The notes below the pieces were generated by a model. That model searched no databases. It saw nothing but the letters and a program-made list of their open reading frames with translations, and was not told the origin of the DNA. A program made the position numbers and the translations under genes. From Nevskia sp. (lineage in GTDB: Bacteria > Pseudomonadota > Gammaproteobacteria > Nevskiales > Nevskiaceae): a stretch of 64,000 bases of DNA. This document shows, one piece after another, positions 1 through 9,003 of the stretch; the stretch's first letter is position 1; every line of letters starts with the position of its first letter. The stretch is from positions 124,001-188,000 of the forward strand of contig NZ_JAKFUM010000002.1 of NCBI RefSeq assembly GCF_021732705.1. The letters run 5' to 3'.

Positions 1-1146
1 CTGCACGGTGAGATCGGTGCCGGCCAGCGCCATCGAGACCGGCTTCACTGCCAGCAGCGGCGTCAGCAGCGCGAAAGCGCGCTGCACCAGCGCCTGCCGC
101 TGGTACTGCTGCCAGAGTTCGCCGTAGCGCCGATCCATCACCAGCGCGCCGTAGCGCTCGCCTTCCGACAGCGCGATGCCGTCGAAATTGATCGGCAGAT
201 CCTCGATCCGGCTGACGCCGTACTGCTTGAACAGCGCGGCCTTGACGCTGCTCAGCCGCGCGTCCTCGGCATCGTGACCACTGATGCCGTTGCGGACGTC
301 GTCGGCCAGCACCTTGCGGAAGCTGGCCACGGTCGGCACCGGTGCGAGGTGGTTGGCGGCGTCCACCGCGAGGCGCGGCAGCAGCAGGCTGGACAGCAGC
401 CAGAAGCCGAGCAGCACGACCAGCGCCTGTCGCGAGGACGGCGCCCGCGCCGACACCGCCAGCGTGATGCCGGCGAAGGCGATGAAGTACAGCAGGTAAC
501 CGACGCTCATCAGCGCCAGCCGCAGCAGATCGATCGCGCCATGGCCGCTGACCAGCAGCGCCGCCGAACCGATCACGGCCACCGGCACCAGGATCGCCAG
601 CAGGCTCGCGCTCAGGCCCAGCGCCTTGCCGAGCACCAGCGCCCGGCGCGTCACGCCGACACTCAGCAACTGCCGGAACGTGCCGTTCTCGCGTTCACCG
701 CTGAAGCCGGCGAACGCCACGAGAATGATCAGCAGCGGCACCAGCAGCTGCAGCACCAGGGCAGCGGTCAGTTCGCCGAACACCGGCAGCAGCGCGGCAT
801 CGTCGGCCGGCCGCGCGCGCGACGGCGTCTGGACATGCGCTTCCAGATACACGGCGCTGCCGGCATACGGGTTGACGCCTTCGTCGACGAACGCCAGCGC
901 TCCCTGTGGCTTGAAGATGTAGCGCCCGAAGTGCGCCGCGCTGTGCGGGTTGAGCTTGCCCTGCGACAGCCAGATGCGCGTGTCTTCCGCCTGCGCGGTC
1001 TTGCGCGCCGCGTCGGCCCGGGCCTGATGCTGCAGCCCGACGGCCAGTGCCAGCAGCAGCAGGCCGATCAGGATGGCGCCGGCAAGGCGCACCTGCCCGC
1101 CACGCCAGGTGTCGAGGATCTCTCGACGGGCGATGGTGATGATCAC
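1..1146 (-). CDS. ABC-2 type transporter permease, DUF3526-like (3' end outside window)
   Basis: The reading frame starts at a GTG at 1146 (M-I-I-T-I-A-R-R-E-I) and stays open for 382 codons to the window edge, so the C-terminus is missing. A hydrophobic helix lies at residues 21-38. A long periplasmic stretch follows, then further membrane segments, including one rich in Leu/Ile/Val just before the motif FSGERENGTFRQLLS. That motif is typical of ABC-2 permeases, where it follows the first helix of the core. The layout (N-terminal helix, large external loop, core helices) matches DUF3526-type permeases, which usually pair with a second permease and an ATPase; these would lie left of the window. 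Substrate unknown. The strand call is firm and the family call good. Confidence 0.8.
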   Translation of the reverse strand, partial: MIITIARREILDTWRGGQVRLAGAILIGLLLLALAVGLQHQARADAARKTAQAEDTRIWLSQGKLNPHSAAHFGRYIFKPQGALAFVDEGVNPYAGSAVYLEAHVQTPSRARPADDAALLPVFGELTAALVLQLLVPLLIILVAFAGFSGERENGTFRQLLSVGVTRRALVLGKALGLSASLLAILVPVAVIGSAALLVSGHGAIDLLRLALMSVGYLLYFIAFAGITLAVSARAPSSRQALVVLLGFWLLSSLLLPRLAVDAANHLAPVPTVASFRKVLADDVRNGISGHDAEDARLSSVKAALFKQYGVSRIEDLPINFDGIALSEGERYGALVMDRRYGELWQQYQRQALVQRAFALLTPLLAVKPVSMALAGTDLTVQ

Positions 1147-1694
1147 GTTGTGAATCCCCGGTACCGCGTGAAAGGAGTGACGCCGCCGGCCGCGTCGAAC
1201 GCGCGTCACGGCTTCGTTCGCACAAGTGCGGACGTATGAAATTTATATCTTACGTGTGACACATCGGCGATTGATCGCGATCAGCGGCGTCGCGCCGCAT
1301 CGGCGCTGCTCGGCGCGGCGCGGCCAGGGCTCGGCGGCGTCCCGTGCAAATCACTGATAACGAAATATTTTTTGCGCGGCAGATGCCGGGTGCGCGGTCG
1401 GTGACCAGGTGATGGCGCCGTCCCAGCGCGATGTCACCGACGGCGGCATCGCGCCGGTGCCTGCCCGTCGGGACGCCGTTCGACGCGTCATTGACCGATG
1501 TCGCTGGCGTCGGCGCCCCACCGCAAAACCCGTGTTAAGCGAAGTCACGACATCGTATGATCGGCAGCTCTCCCGACGTGCTGACCGTGCTCATGGCCTG
1601 TTTCCGGTTTCTCCGTTCGTGCGCCGCGGTGCGCCGCGACACCTGGCGGCTGCCGTGGCCGGTTGCGCCATTGGCACCAACGCGGGTGCCGCAG
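1147..1694. other. Intergenic stretch between permease and hupE-like gene
   Basis: About 550 bases hold no gene I can support. A short AT-rich patch near 1235-1260 lies upstream of the leftward permease and may hold its promoter. The rightward hupE-like frame stays open back to an ATG at 1557, but a TATGAT hexamer at 1556-1561 looks more like a -10 box than a coding start. The signal peptide also begins at 1695. No cobalamin or nickel riboswitch motif was recognised. Confidence 0.4.
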
Positions 1695-2264
1695 ATGGTG
1701 CTTGCGGCGCTGCTGCTGATTCCGTCGCTGGCCATGGCCCACAGCGGCGCCGGTGGTCTGAACGGCTTCCTCAGCGGCTTCCTGCACCCGGTCTCGGGCC
1801 TCGATCACGTCGTCGCCATGGTGGCGGTCGGCATTTGGGGCGCGCAGCTCGGCGCGCCGGCACTGTGGGTGCTGCCGGCGACGTTCCCGGTGGTGATGGC
1901 GTTCGGCGGCGTGCTGGGCGTTTACGGCGTGCCGCTGCCGGCCATCGAATACGGCATCGCCGGCTCCGGCATCGTGCTGGGCCTCCTGATCGTCTTCGCC
2001 GTGCGCCTGCCGCTGTCGCTGGCCGGCATCGTGGTGGCGATCTTCGCCATCTTCCATGGCTATGCCCATGGCGCGGAACTGCCGTCGTCGATCGATCCGA
2101 TCTCGTACTCCGGCGGCTTCGTGCTGGCCACCGGCCTGCTGCACCTCGGCGGCATCGCCATCGGCCTGCTCGATCACTGGAAGGCCGGCGCGCTGTTCAT
2201 GCGCGCCTGCGGCGCGGGCATCGCGATGGTCGGCTTCCATTTCCTGCGAGAAGCGCTTGCCTAG
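1695..2264 (+). CDS. HupE/UreJ-family membrane protein (first of pair)
   Basis: A 189-residue integral membrane protein of the HupE/UreJ family, whose members are linked to nickel or cobalt uptake. The chosen start gives a clean signal peptide (MVLAALLLIPSLAMA, then HSG). Upstream in-frame ATGs at 1557 and 1593 would add a charged extension without family character. The diagnostic segment HPVSGLDHVVAMVAVG is present just after the signal peptide, and FHGYAHGAE follows in the fourth helix; these His/Asp residues are the presumed metal ligands. About six membrane segments are visible. It lies 19 bases before a second, shorter-motif relative and is probably in an operon with it. Metal specificity cannot be read from the sequence. 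Confidence 0.85.
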   Translation: MVLAALLLIPSLAMAHSGAGGLNGFLSGFLHPVSGLDHVVAMVAVGIWGAQLGAPALWVLPATFPVVMAFGGVLGVYGVPLPAIEYGIAGSGIVLGLLIVFAVRLPLSLAGIVVAIFAIFHGYAHGAELPSSIDPISYSGGFVLATGLLHLGGIAIGLLDHWKAGALFMRACGAGIAMVGFHFLREALA

Positions 2265-2283
2265 CCGTCGTCGGAGACTACCG

Positions 2284-2877
2284 ATGGGCTGGCTGAGCCT
2301 GCTGCTGGCGCTGCTGCCACTGCACGCGGACGCCCATCTCGGCGGCGTCAAGACCGATGATTTCTGGCTGGGCGTGCTGCACCCGCTGACCACGCTGGAG
2401 AACGCGCTGGCGATGCTGGCGCTTGGCCTGCTGGCCGGTCAGAACGGGGAAAAGGCCGGGCTCCGGGTGGCTGGCGTCTTCGCGCTGGCGATGACCGCCG
2501 GTGCCGTGCTCGGCATGCTCGGGCTCGCCGGAGCCGGGGCGACGTGGGCCAGCCTGCTTTCGCTGATCGTGCTCGGCGGACTGGTGGCGCTGGCCCTGCC
2601 ACTGCGCCCGTCGCTGCTGATCGGTCTCGCCGTGCTGTGCGGCCTCGCCCATGGCGCGACCAACGGCGTCGAGATCGTGCCCCCGGTCAAGCCCGTGCTG
2701 TTCATTTCCGGGCTGACCATCGCCGGCTTCATGGCGACGTTCTACGCCATGTTCGTCATGCTGCACGTCAAGCCATGGTGGCTGCGCATCGGCGTCCGCG
2801 TGGCCGGCAGCTGGATTGCGGCGATCGGGCTGCTGGTGACCGCGCTGAACAGTCTCGGCAGGCCGTCCGGCCTGTAG
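2284..2877 (+). CDS. HupE/UreJ-like membrane protein with degenerate metal motif
   Basis: A 197-residue membrane protein with a cleavable leader (MGWLSLLLALLPLHADA) and about six hydrophobic segments. It follows the first hupE-like gene by 19 bases and has a GGAGA ribosome site at about 2275. It is recognisably a relative: HPLTTLENALAMLALG sits where the family has HPxxGxDHxxAMxxxG, and LAHGATNGVE where the family has HGxAHGxE. The Asp-His pair of the first motif is replaced by Glu-Asn, so one of the expected metal ligands is missing. It may form a heteromer with the first protein, or may have drifted to another role. Confidence 0.78.
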   Translation: MGWLSLLLALLPLHADAHLGGVKTDDFWLGVLHPLTTLENALAMLALGLLAGQNGEKAGLRVAGVFALAMTAGAVLGMLGLAGAGATWASLLSLIVLGGLVALALPLRPSLLIGLAVLCGLAHGATNGVEIVPPVKPVLFISGLTIAGFMATFYAMFVMLHVKPWWLRIGVRVAGSWIAAIGLLVTALNSLGRPSGL

Positions 2878-2899
2878 CGCACCGCGCAGCCAGCGCGCG

Positions 2900-3199
2900 T
2901 CAGCCGGCCTTGTCGTCCGGCGTCTCGTGGTCTTCCCACAGGCCTTTCTGCTTCTCGCAGGCCGCACGGCTGCGGATGTCCGGATGGTCGACCGACTTGC
3001 CGCTGGCGTCGGCGATGTGACAGTGCAGCTCATGATGCGACCAGTTGCCGCCCTTGGCCTTGCAGTCCGACTTGCGGGTCAGCGACTTGTCGTCGACCGA
3101 AACGCCTTCGGCATTCGTCACATGGCAGTGGGCGCTGTGCGCGGCGGCGGAACCGGCGAACAGCAGGGCGATGACGGTCAAAGCAATCTGGGATTTCAT
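2900..3199 (-). CDS. Small periplasmic His/Cys protein with internal duplication
   Basis: A 99-residue protein with a Sec signal peptide (about residues 1-20, ending AAA|HSAHCH). The mature part is two copies of one motif: HCHV, Gly, SVDD, a Cys, KGGNWSHHE; then HCHI, Gly, SVDH, a Cys, KGLWEDHE. Each unit has two or three His, two Cys and a Trp, which suggests metal or redox binding; this is inference. The gene ends 22 bases from the stop of the second hupE-like gene and is convergent with it. The neighbourhood suggests a link to transition-metal handling. No named family was recognised. Confidence 0.75.
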   Translation of the reverse strand: MKSQIALTVIALLFAGSAAAHSAHCHVTNAEGVSVDDKSLTRKSDCKAKGGNWSHHELHCHIADASGKSVDHPDIRSRAACEKQKGLWEDHETPDDKAG

Positions 3200-3423
3200 C
3201 GAGTCTCTCGATCGGATGGCGGGAACGGCCGGACGCCGGCTGTCGCGGATGGCAGCAGTCTGTCGGCGGAAACGGCGATCGGCAATCGGTTGAAGTCAAT
3301 GCCGATTCGGCGGGTCCTGTGCTGTCGGCCGCCGTTCCCGACGATCACGGCGTTGCCGCCGCAGTCGTCCGGACCCGCGGCCCCGCCGGGACGGGCCGCG
3401 CCCGGCCGTGGCTCGGGCGAGCG

Positions 3424-4905
3424 TCAGAACGCGCTGTAGGTCAGCTGCACGAACAGCAGGTTCGAGGTACCGCCCCGCCCGGCCTCGCGCAGGAACTCGC
3501 CCGCCTTGAAATAGGCGTACAGGACCTCGGTCTGGAAGTGCCGGGACTGCCGCCAGACCACGCGCGCGTCGACCTCGTGGCCGAGATAGGTCCCGCTCCG
3601 ACCACTGGGATCGCGCAGCCCGGTGTTGTTCCAGCGGTCGGTCGCCGAATTCAGCGAATACCAGTTGAAGCCGGCGTCGAGCTGCAGGTCTCGGGTCGGC
3701 GAGATCTCGATCCTCACCTTCGGCGCTTCCAGGTTCTCGAACACGAAATAATCGTTCTGCGAGAACGGCCGTGCGAAGCCGAACAGGCGCTCGAATCGGC
3801 CGCTCTGGCTGTCGGTCGGGTTGTCGTCGCCGGACGCGTAGTTGTACGCGGCGCTCAGCCGCGGCTTCCACGGATGGGCGAAGGTGTAGCCGAGTTCGCC
3901 GGTGTAGGCCTGCGAGTCCTGCTTGCGCGGACCGTCGTTGCCGCGCTGGCGGTAGTACGAGAAGTCGTAGTCGAAGCCGGTCTTGGCGACGACGCCGTAG
4001 CCGCGCACGCCCAGGGTATGGATTTCGCGTTCGACGCCGCTCGGCGCCCGCTCGCCGTCCTGCTTCAGCACCAGATACAGCGGCTGCACGGTGATGATGT
4101 TGGAGAACTGGCGGTAGTCGCCGATCACGCCGACCAGCGTGTTGGCCTTGTCGCGGCGATCGAAGCCGTTGTCGTCGCGCAGCACCGGCTGCAGCAGCAG
4201 CGCATCGACCTGCCAGGCATCGGACTGCTTGCCGAGGATCGCCCGGATGCCGTCGAAGTTGTTGGTGGTATTGCGGAATTCGTTGCGCGCCAGCAGTCGC
4301 CGATCCAGATATTCGAACGCCTGCCGGCCGAATTTCACGCTCAGCTGCTGGTTCGCCAGCCACGACTGCTTGAAGAACAGCTCGCCGTAGAGCTGGATCG
4401 GTTCCTGGAGATTGGTATCGCGCACGTCGCGCGCGAAATCGGTGTTGTAGCGCCGCGCATCGCTGAACTCGACGGTGAAGCGCAACGGATCGAACCGGTT
4501 CTTGACCGCGAGAAAGGCGCGCGTGCGCAGCAGGAACGGCTGGTCGACGGTGTTGATGCTGCGCCGGAAATCGTTGTCGCGAATCTCGAAACGGGTGCGG
4601 TGGTCGAGGCCGATGTCGAGCCAGTCGATGTCGCCGAAGCCGTCGAGCTTGCCGAGCCAGGTCTGGTTCAGCTGCTGTACGTACGACGGCGGCTCGCTGA
4701 CGCGACGGGTGCCGTAGCTGCGGCGTTCGACGTAGTAGTTCCGGCTGTCTGCGGTGGCGCCATCGGCCGGAACCGGGTCCGCGGCCCGCACCGTCGCGCA
4801 CGGCACGCCGGTGGCGGCAACGATCGGAAGACCGACCGCGACAGCGCGCAGCAGGGTGGACTGCCACCGACGTGCCGTGGCCGGACTCAACAGGCGAGTG
4901 TTCAT
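3424..4905 (-). CDS. Alginate-export (AlgE-type) family outer-membrane porin
   Basis: A 493-residue outer-membrane beta-barrel. The ATG at 4905 gives a signal sequence running through VRAADPVPADG; the frame is open further upstream but without signal character. The protein has the features of the alginate_export family: DHRTRFEIRDNDF early in the barrel, RRYNTDFARDV, KFGRQAFEYLDRRLLARNEF, many alternating aromatic strands, and a terminal Phe (LTYSAF) as the barrel-assembly signal. Members in non-alginate producers act as general or unknown-substrate porins, so no substrate is claimed. It is transcribed toward the small His/Cys gene with a 224-base gap. Confidence 0.82.
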   Translation of the reverse strand: MNTRLLSPATARRWQSTLLRAVAVGLPIVAATGVPCATVRAADPVPADGATADSRNYYVERRSYGTRRVSEPPSYVQQLNQTWLGKLDGFGDIDWLDIGLDHRTRFEIRDNDFRRSINTVDQPFLLRTRAFLAVKNRFDPLRFTVEFSDARRYNTDFARDVRDTNLQEPIQLYGELFFKQSWLANQQLSVKFGRQAFEYLDRRLLARNEFRNTTNNFDGIRAILGKQSDAWQVDALLLQPVLRDDNGFDRRDKANTLVGVIGDYRQFSNIITVQPLYLVLKQDGERAPSGVEREIHTLGVRGYGVVAKTGFDYDFSYYRQRGNDGPRKQDSQAYTGELGYTFAHPWKPRLSAAYNYASGDDNPTDSQSGRFERLFGFARPFSQNDYFVFENLEAPKVRIEISPTRDLQLDAGFNWYSLNSATDRWNNTGLRDPSGRSGTYLGHEVDARVVWRQSRHFQTEVLYAYFKAGEFLREAGRGGTSNLLFVQLTYSAF

Positions 4906-4992
4906 CTGCGCGGGACCTGGAAGGGCCGCAGACAATCCCGGCTTTTGCCGCGCGATGCAAGTGCTTGACGCCGGTCGGGCCACCCACCTCCG

Positions 4993-5022
4993 AAAACGAG
5001 CAAGGCCCCTGTCGGGGCCTTG
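4993..5022 (-). terminator. Rho-independent terminator of the TonB receptor gene
   Basis: A perfect 9-bp stem (CAAGGCCCC / GGGGCCTTG) with a 4-base loop at 5001-5022. Reading leftward it is followed by CTCGTTTT. It lies 50 bases past the stop of the receptor gene at 5073. Confidence 0.8.
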
Positions 5023-5072
5023 TCGTGACAACGGCGCCGGCCGGAACCGGCGCCTGGTCAGGTGCTGCTGGC

Positions 5073-7628
5073 TCAGAACTCGGTGCGGAACGTCACGCCG
5101 AAGGTCCGCGGATCGCCCGGCTGGCCGACGTAGACGCCAGTGCCACCGAAGCCCGGCGACAGCAGTTCGAGGTACTCCTTGTCGAGCAGGTTGCGCGACC
5201 AGAACCACAGGTCCCAGCCGTTGGCGCTGCGGAAGCCGATGCGGGCGTTCACCAGTTCGTAGCCCTCGACGTTCAGCACCGTCGACGGCGTGGCCGATGA
5301 CGAGAAGCCCGAGCGGTAGCTGACATCGACGCCGAAGAAGAAGTCGCCTTCGCGCTTCAGGAACGAGGTCGGCGTGAAGAACTCGCCGCCAAAGCTGGTC
5401 GAGAACTTCGAGATGCCCGGCAGACGCTGGCCGGAAACGTCCTGAATGTCGTTCGGGCGTGCCCGGCCGGTGTTTTCCAGCGACAGCGGCGCGTTGGTGA
5501 ACCGCACGTACTTGCCGTCGGTGTAGGCCGCCGACACGTAGGTGCTGAAGTGCTGACCGATCCGCGCATTGCCGTCGAACTCGACGCCGCGAACGCGAAC
5601 CTTGTCGGCATTGGCGAGATAACCGCGCGACGTCGCCGCCGTGTTGTCCTGCACCTGCGCCTGGAAGTCCTTGATGTCGGTGTTGTACAGCGACAGGTTG
5701 GCGGTCACGCGGCGGAACGGCCGGGTCTTGATGCCGATCTCGTAGTGCGTCACTTCTTCCGGCGCGACGGTGGCGAGATCGAGGCGCGGCTGGTTGTTAT
5801 CGGTCGGCACGCCGGCCGTGTTCAGACCCACGGTCTTGAAGCTGCGCGAGTAGGTGGCGTAGGTATCGACGTTGTCGATCGGGTTGTAGGCGATCGTGAT
5901 CTGGCCGGACACGTTGGTGTCGTCGATGTCGGCGAAGTAGGTCTGCTGCGGCAGCTGGGCCAGCTGCACGGCGCGCAAGGTCGGGTTGTTGCGGGTGTCC
6001 TGACCGCCGGTCACCTGCGCGTCGTAGTCGACTTCCTTGCGGTCGTAGTTCAGACGCAGACCCGGCAGCACGCGAATCTGGTCGGTGAGCTTCCACTCGA
6101 GCTGGCCGAACAGCGCGGCGCTGTCGAAGATCGACTTGACGTCGATCTGCTGGGTCAAACCATCCAGGAGCGCGGCGTTGTTGGCGTTCGCGGTGCCCGC
6201 CAGCAGGTAGCGCGAGGCCGCCGAACCGAGCGCCGTGGTCTGGCGCGGATTCGACTTGATCGTCTGGCGGAAGCCGAACAGGCCCACCACGTAGTTGATG
6301 TCCTTGGTGATGTCGCCGGCGAAGCGGAATTCCTGCGAAATCTGCTGCTGGTACGAGGTTGCGGCCGAGACCGTGTTGACCGGAATGCCGAGGAAGTCAC
6401 GATCGTTCGACGGGTTCCAGTCCCAGAGGCGGTACGCGCTGATCGAGCTGAACTTGCCGTAGTCGGAGGTCCAGTCGACCGTCACCGAGCCGCCACCGAG
6501 GTCCTGATACGAACGGATCGGGGAATCGACGTCGGTGAGGCGGGCGAACGGGTTGAAGCTCGGCGGGGTGTAGTTCAGCGACGCTGCGATCGCGGCGTAC
6601 TGGCGGTTCGCCGCGCGCAGCGTCGGCGTGACGCCGGCGACGACCTGCGTGTAGCCCTCCGGCCGCTGGCTCGTCCAGTCGGCCGACGCGGTGATGGTCA
6701 CGTCTTCCGAGGCTTTGATCAGGAACTGACCGCGGATGCCGAGGTTGCTGAGGTCGTTCAGATCGTCCTGAGTGCGGACGTTGTAGAGGAAGCCGTCGCG
6801 CTGCGTCCCGACGAACGAGATGCGGGCGGCCACATTGTCCGACAGCGGGCCGGTCAGCGAGGCCTTGGCCTGAATGAACGTGTAGTTGCCGTAGGACAGC
6901 TCGACCGTCGAGCCCGGCGTGAAGCTCGGCTTCCTGGTGGTGACGTTGACCGCACCGGCCGTGGTGTTCTTGCCGTACAGCGTGCCCTGCGGGCCGCGCA
7001 GCACTTCGATCTGATCGATGTCGATGAAATCCAGCGTGGCGGCGGCCGGACGGGCGTAATAGACACCGTCGATGTACAGGCCGACACCCTGCTCGATGCC
7101 GTCGTTGGTCAGGCCGTACGGCGCACCGAGGCCGCGAATGTTCAGAGCCGAGTTGCGCGGGTTGGTCGAGTAGAACTGCACGCTCGGCAGCACTTCCTTC
7201 AGGCGGTTGACGTTGAAGCCGCCGATTTCGTTGAGAAAATCGCCACCGATGACCGACACGGCGATCGGCACCTTCTGCACGCTTTCGGTCTTGCGACGCG
7301 CGGTGACCTGCACTTCCTCGAGCACGGCCGCGACGCGGCTGCCCGACTTGCCGGCCTGCGCCACCTCGGCCTGCGCGACTTCGGACTGGGCCACTTCGGC
7401 CTGTGCGACCTCGGTCTGGGCAACATCGACAGCGGCCACGCCGACCGATTCGGCGGTGGTGGCCGGTGCGGTGGCATCGGTGGCGGCACCCGCAGCCTGC
7501 GCCGTGGCGCCGAACAGGAACAGGGCGCTGATCGAGGCGGCAGTCCCCAACGGCAGGCGACGACGCAGCCGGCGCGGCGCCGGCGAAGTCGGAACATCAC
7601 GGGAAAGCAGGGTGTCTGGGGTACTCAT
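5073..7628 (-). CDS. TonB-dependent receptor, divergent from sulfate transporter
   Basis: An 851-residue outer-membrane receptor. An Arg-rich N-terminus is followed by a signal helix (about 27-46). Next come an unusual VAQxE pentapeptide run (about 69-92) and a TonB-box-like segment EEVQVTARRKTES (about 104-116). The plug follows, with VLRGPQGTLYGKNTTAGAVN, and then a 22-strand-type barrel ending in FRTEF. Such receptors import bulky substrates with energy from TonB-ExbBD. It is transcribed away from sbp-cysTWA across a 289-base AT-rich spacer. A sulfur-starvation role (for example uptake of sulfonates or sulfate esters) is therefore plausible, but the sequence alone does not fix the substrate. 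Confidence 0.9.
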   Translation of the reverse strand: MSTPDTLLSRDVPTSPAPRRLRRRLPLGTAASISALFLFGATAQAAGAATDATAPATTAESVGVAAVDVAQTEVAQAEVAQSEVAQAEVAQAGKSGSRVAAVLEEVQVTARRKTESVQKVPIAVSVIGGDFLNEIGGFNVNRLKEVLPSVQFYSTNPRNSALNIRGLGAPYGLTNDGIEQGVGLYIDGVYYARPAAATLDFIDIDQIEVLRGPQGTLYGKNTTAGAVNVTTRKPSFTPGSTVELSYGNYTFIQAKASLTGPLSDNVAARISFVGTQRDGFLYNVRTQDDLNDLSNLGIRGQFLIKASEDVTITASADWTSQRPEGYTQVVAGVTPTLRAANRQYAAIAASLNYTPPSFNPFARLTDVDSPIRSYQDLGGGSVTVDWTSDYGKFSSISAYRLWDWNPSNDRDFLGIPVNTVSAATSYQQQISQEFRFAGDITKDINYVVGLFGFRQTIKSNPRQTTALGSAASRYLLAGTANANNAALLDGLTQQIDVKSIFDSAALFGQLEWKLTDQIRVLPGLRLNYDRKEVDYDAQVTGGQDTRNNPTLRAVQLAQLPQQTYFADIDDTNVSGQITIAYNPIDNVDTYATYSRSFKTVGLNTAGVPTDNNQPRLDLATVAPEEVTHYEIGIKTRPFRRVTANLSLYNTDIKDFQAQVQDNTAATSRGYLANADKVRVRGVEFDGNARIGQHFSTYVSAAYTDGKYVRFTNAPLSLENTGRARPNDIQDVSGQRLPGISKFSTSFGGEFFTPTSFLKREGDFFFGVDVSYRSGFSSSATPSTVLNVEGYELVNARIGFRSANGWDLWFWSRNLLDKEYLELLSPGFGGTGVYVGQPGDPRTFGVTFRTEF

Positions 7629-7917
7629 CGTCTTCGGAGCAGTGAAAAGCCGTTGGAGGTGTCGTGGCGCCAGAGACTACCGATCTTAAAAAGAAAAATT
7701 AAATATCCAAAAGCGCTAATAAAAGACGCAGAAAATGCTGACGGTTTCCTTTTTTATTCGGTTATCGAATAATTGGTCGGACGGCGGACCGGGGGCTTAT
7801 GTTTCTTTATGCTTCCAAATAATCGAAACAGTCTTTTTTGTTCTAACGCCGTGCCGACGCACTGCCGCCCTGTGTCACTCTGTTATTAATGCGCGCCCGC
7901 CACCTGACCCGACCCGC
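7629..7917. promoter_or_regulatory. Divergent promoter region, TonB receptor / sulfate transporter
   Basis: An AT-rich 289-base spacer that stands out from its GC-rich surroundings, especially 7680-7830. It must hold the promoters for both directions. A perfect inverted repeat, TTATTCG-N5-CGAATAA, lies at 7754-7772 and contains the T-N11-A spacing typical of LysR-family operators. CysB is the obvious candidate because a cysB gene lies at 56750 and CysB controls sulfate uptake in relatives. This assignment is inference. Confidence 0.5.
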
Positions 7918-8931
7918 ATGAACGTCCGCCCACTGCTGTCACGACTGATCCGCCCCGCGCTCGCCGCCGTTCTCGCGGGTACGGCCGCCGTCGGCCACGC
8001 CGATCTGCTCAATGTCAGCTATGACCCGACCCGCGAGCTGTACAAGGCGGTCAACGCCGAGTTCTCGGCCGACTGGAAGGCCAAGTCCGGCAAGGGCACA
8101 CGGATCCAGACCTCGCATGGCGGGTCCGGCAAGCAGGCGCGGTCCGTGATCGACGGCCTCGAAGCCGACGTCGTGACCCTAGCGCTGGCCTACGACATCG
8201 ATTCGATCGCCGAACGCGCGAAGCTGCTGCCGACCAACTGGCAGCAGCGCCTGCCGAACAACTCGTCGCCGTACACGTCGACCATCGTGTTCCTGGTGCG
8301 CAAGGGCAACCCGAAGAACATCAAGGACTGGGACGACCTGATCAAGCCGGGCATCGCGGTGATCACGCCGAACCCGAAGACGTCCGGTGGCGCGCGCTGG
8401 AACTATCTGGCGGCCTGGGGCTACGCGCTGCGCAAGTACGGCAACGATCCGGCCAAGGCCGAGGCCTTCGTCGCCAAGCTGTTCAAGAACGTGCCGGTGC
8501 TCGACACCGGTGCCCGCGGATCGACCACCACCTTCGTCCAGCGCGGTCTCGGCGACGTGCTGATCGCGTGGGAAAACGAAGCGTTCCTGTCGGTGGAAGA
8601 ACTCGGCCCGGACAAGTTCGACATCGTCGCCCCGCCGCTGTCGATCCTGGCCGAACCGCCGGTGGCGCTGGTCGACGTCAATGTCGACAAGCACGGCACC
8701 CGCAAGGAAGCCGAGGCCTACCTGCAGTATCTGTACACGCCGGCGGCCCAGAAGCTGATCGCCCGCAACTTCTATCGCCCGTATCGGCCGGAAAACGCCG
8801 ACCCGGCCGACCTTGCCCGCTTCCCGAAGATCGAGCTGTTCAAGCTGAACGACGTGTTCGGCTCGTGGGCCAAGGTGCAGGCCACCCACTTCGCCGATGG
8901 CGGCGTGCTCGACCGGATTCTTGCAAAGTAG
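7918..8931 (+). CDS. sbp: Sulfate ABC transporter, periplasmic sulfate-binding protein
   Basis: A 337-residue binding protein with a signal peptide ending [20 protein letters not shown]. The [14 protein letters not shown] start and the segments [30 protein letters not shown] and [11 protein letters not shown] are hallmarks of Sbp/CysP and line the sulfate site. The ATG at 7918 was preferred because the upstream in-frame extension lacks any leader and crosses the promoter region. It heads the order sbp-cysT-cysW-cysA. Sbp and CysP (thiosulfate) are hard to tell apart by sequence, so thiosulfate may also be bound. Confidence 0.95.
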   Translation: MNVRPLLSRLIRPALAAVLAGTAAVGHADLLNVSYDPTRELYKAVNAEFSADWKAKSGKGTRIQTSHGGSGKQARSVIDGLEADVVTLALAYDIDSIAERAKLLPTNWQQRLPNNSSPYTSTIVFLVRKGNPKNIKDWDDLIKPGIAVITPNPKTSGGARWNYLAAWGYALRKYGNDPAKAEAFVAKLFKNVPVLDTGARGSTTTFVQRGLGDVLIAWENEAFLSVEELGPDKFDIVAPPLSILAEPPVALVDVNVDKHGTRKEAEAYLQYLYTPAAQKLIARNFYRPYRPENADPADLARFPKIELFKLNDVFGSWAKVQATHFADGGVLDRILAK

Positions 8932-9003
8932 CGCGCTGGACCCCGCCGCCGGCGCCAGCGCCGTGCGGCCCGGGCATTTCACGACCTTTCGATTCCCGAC
9001 ACG

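Noticed and set aside
1400-1694. Cobalamin or nickel riboswitch upstream of the HupE-like gene
   Set aside because: No B12-box or NiCo-type conserved core was found on reading the stretch.
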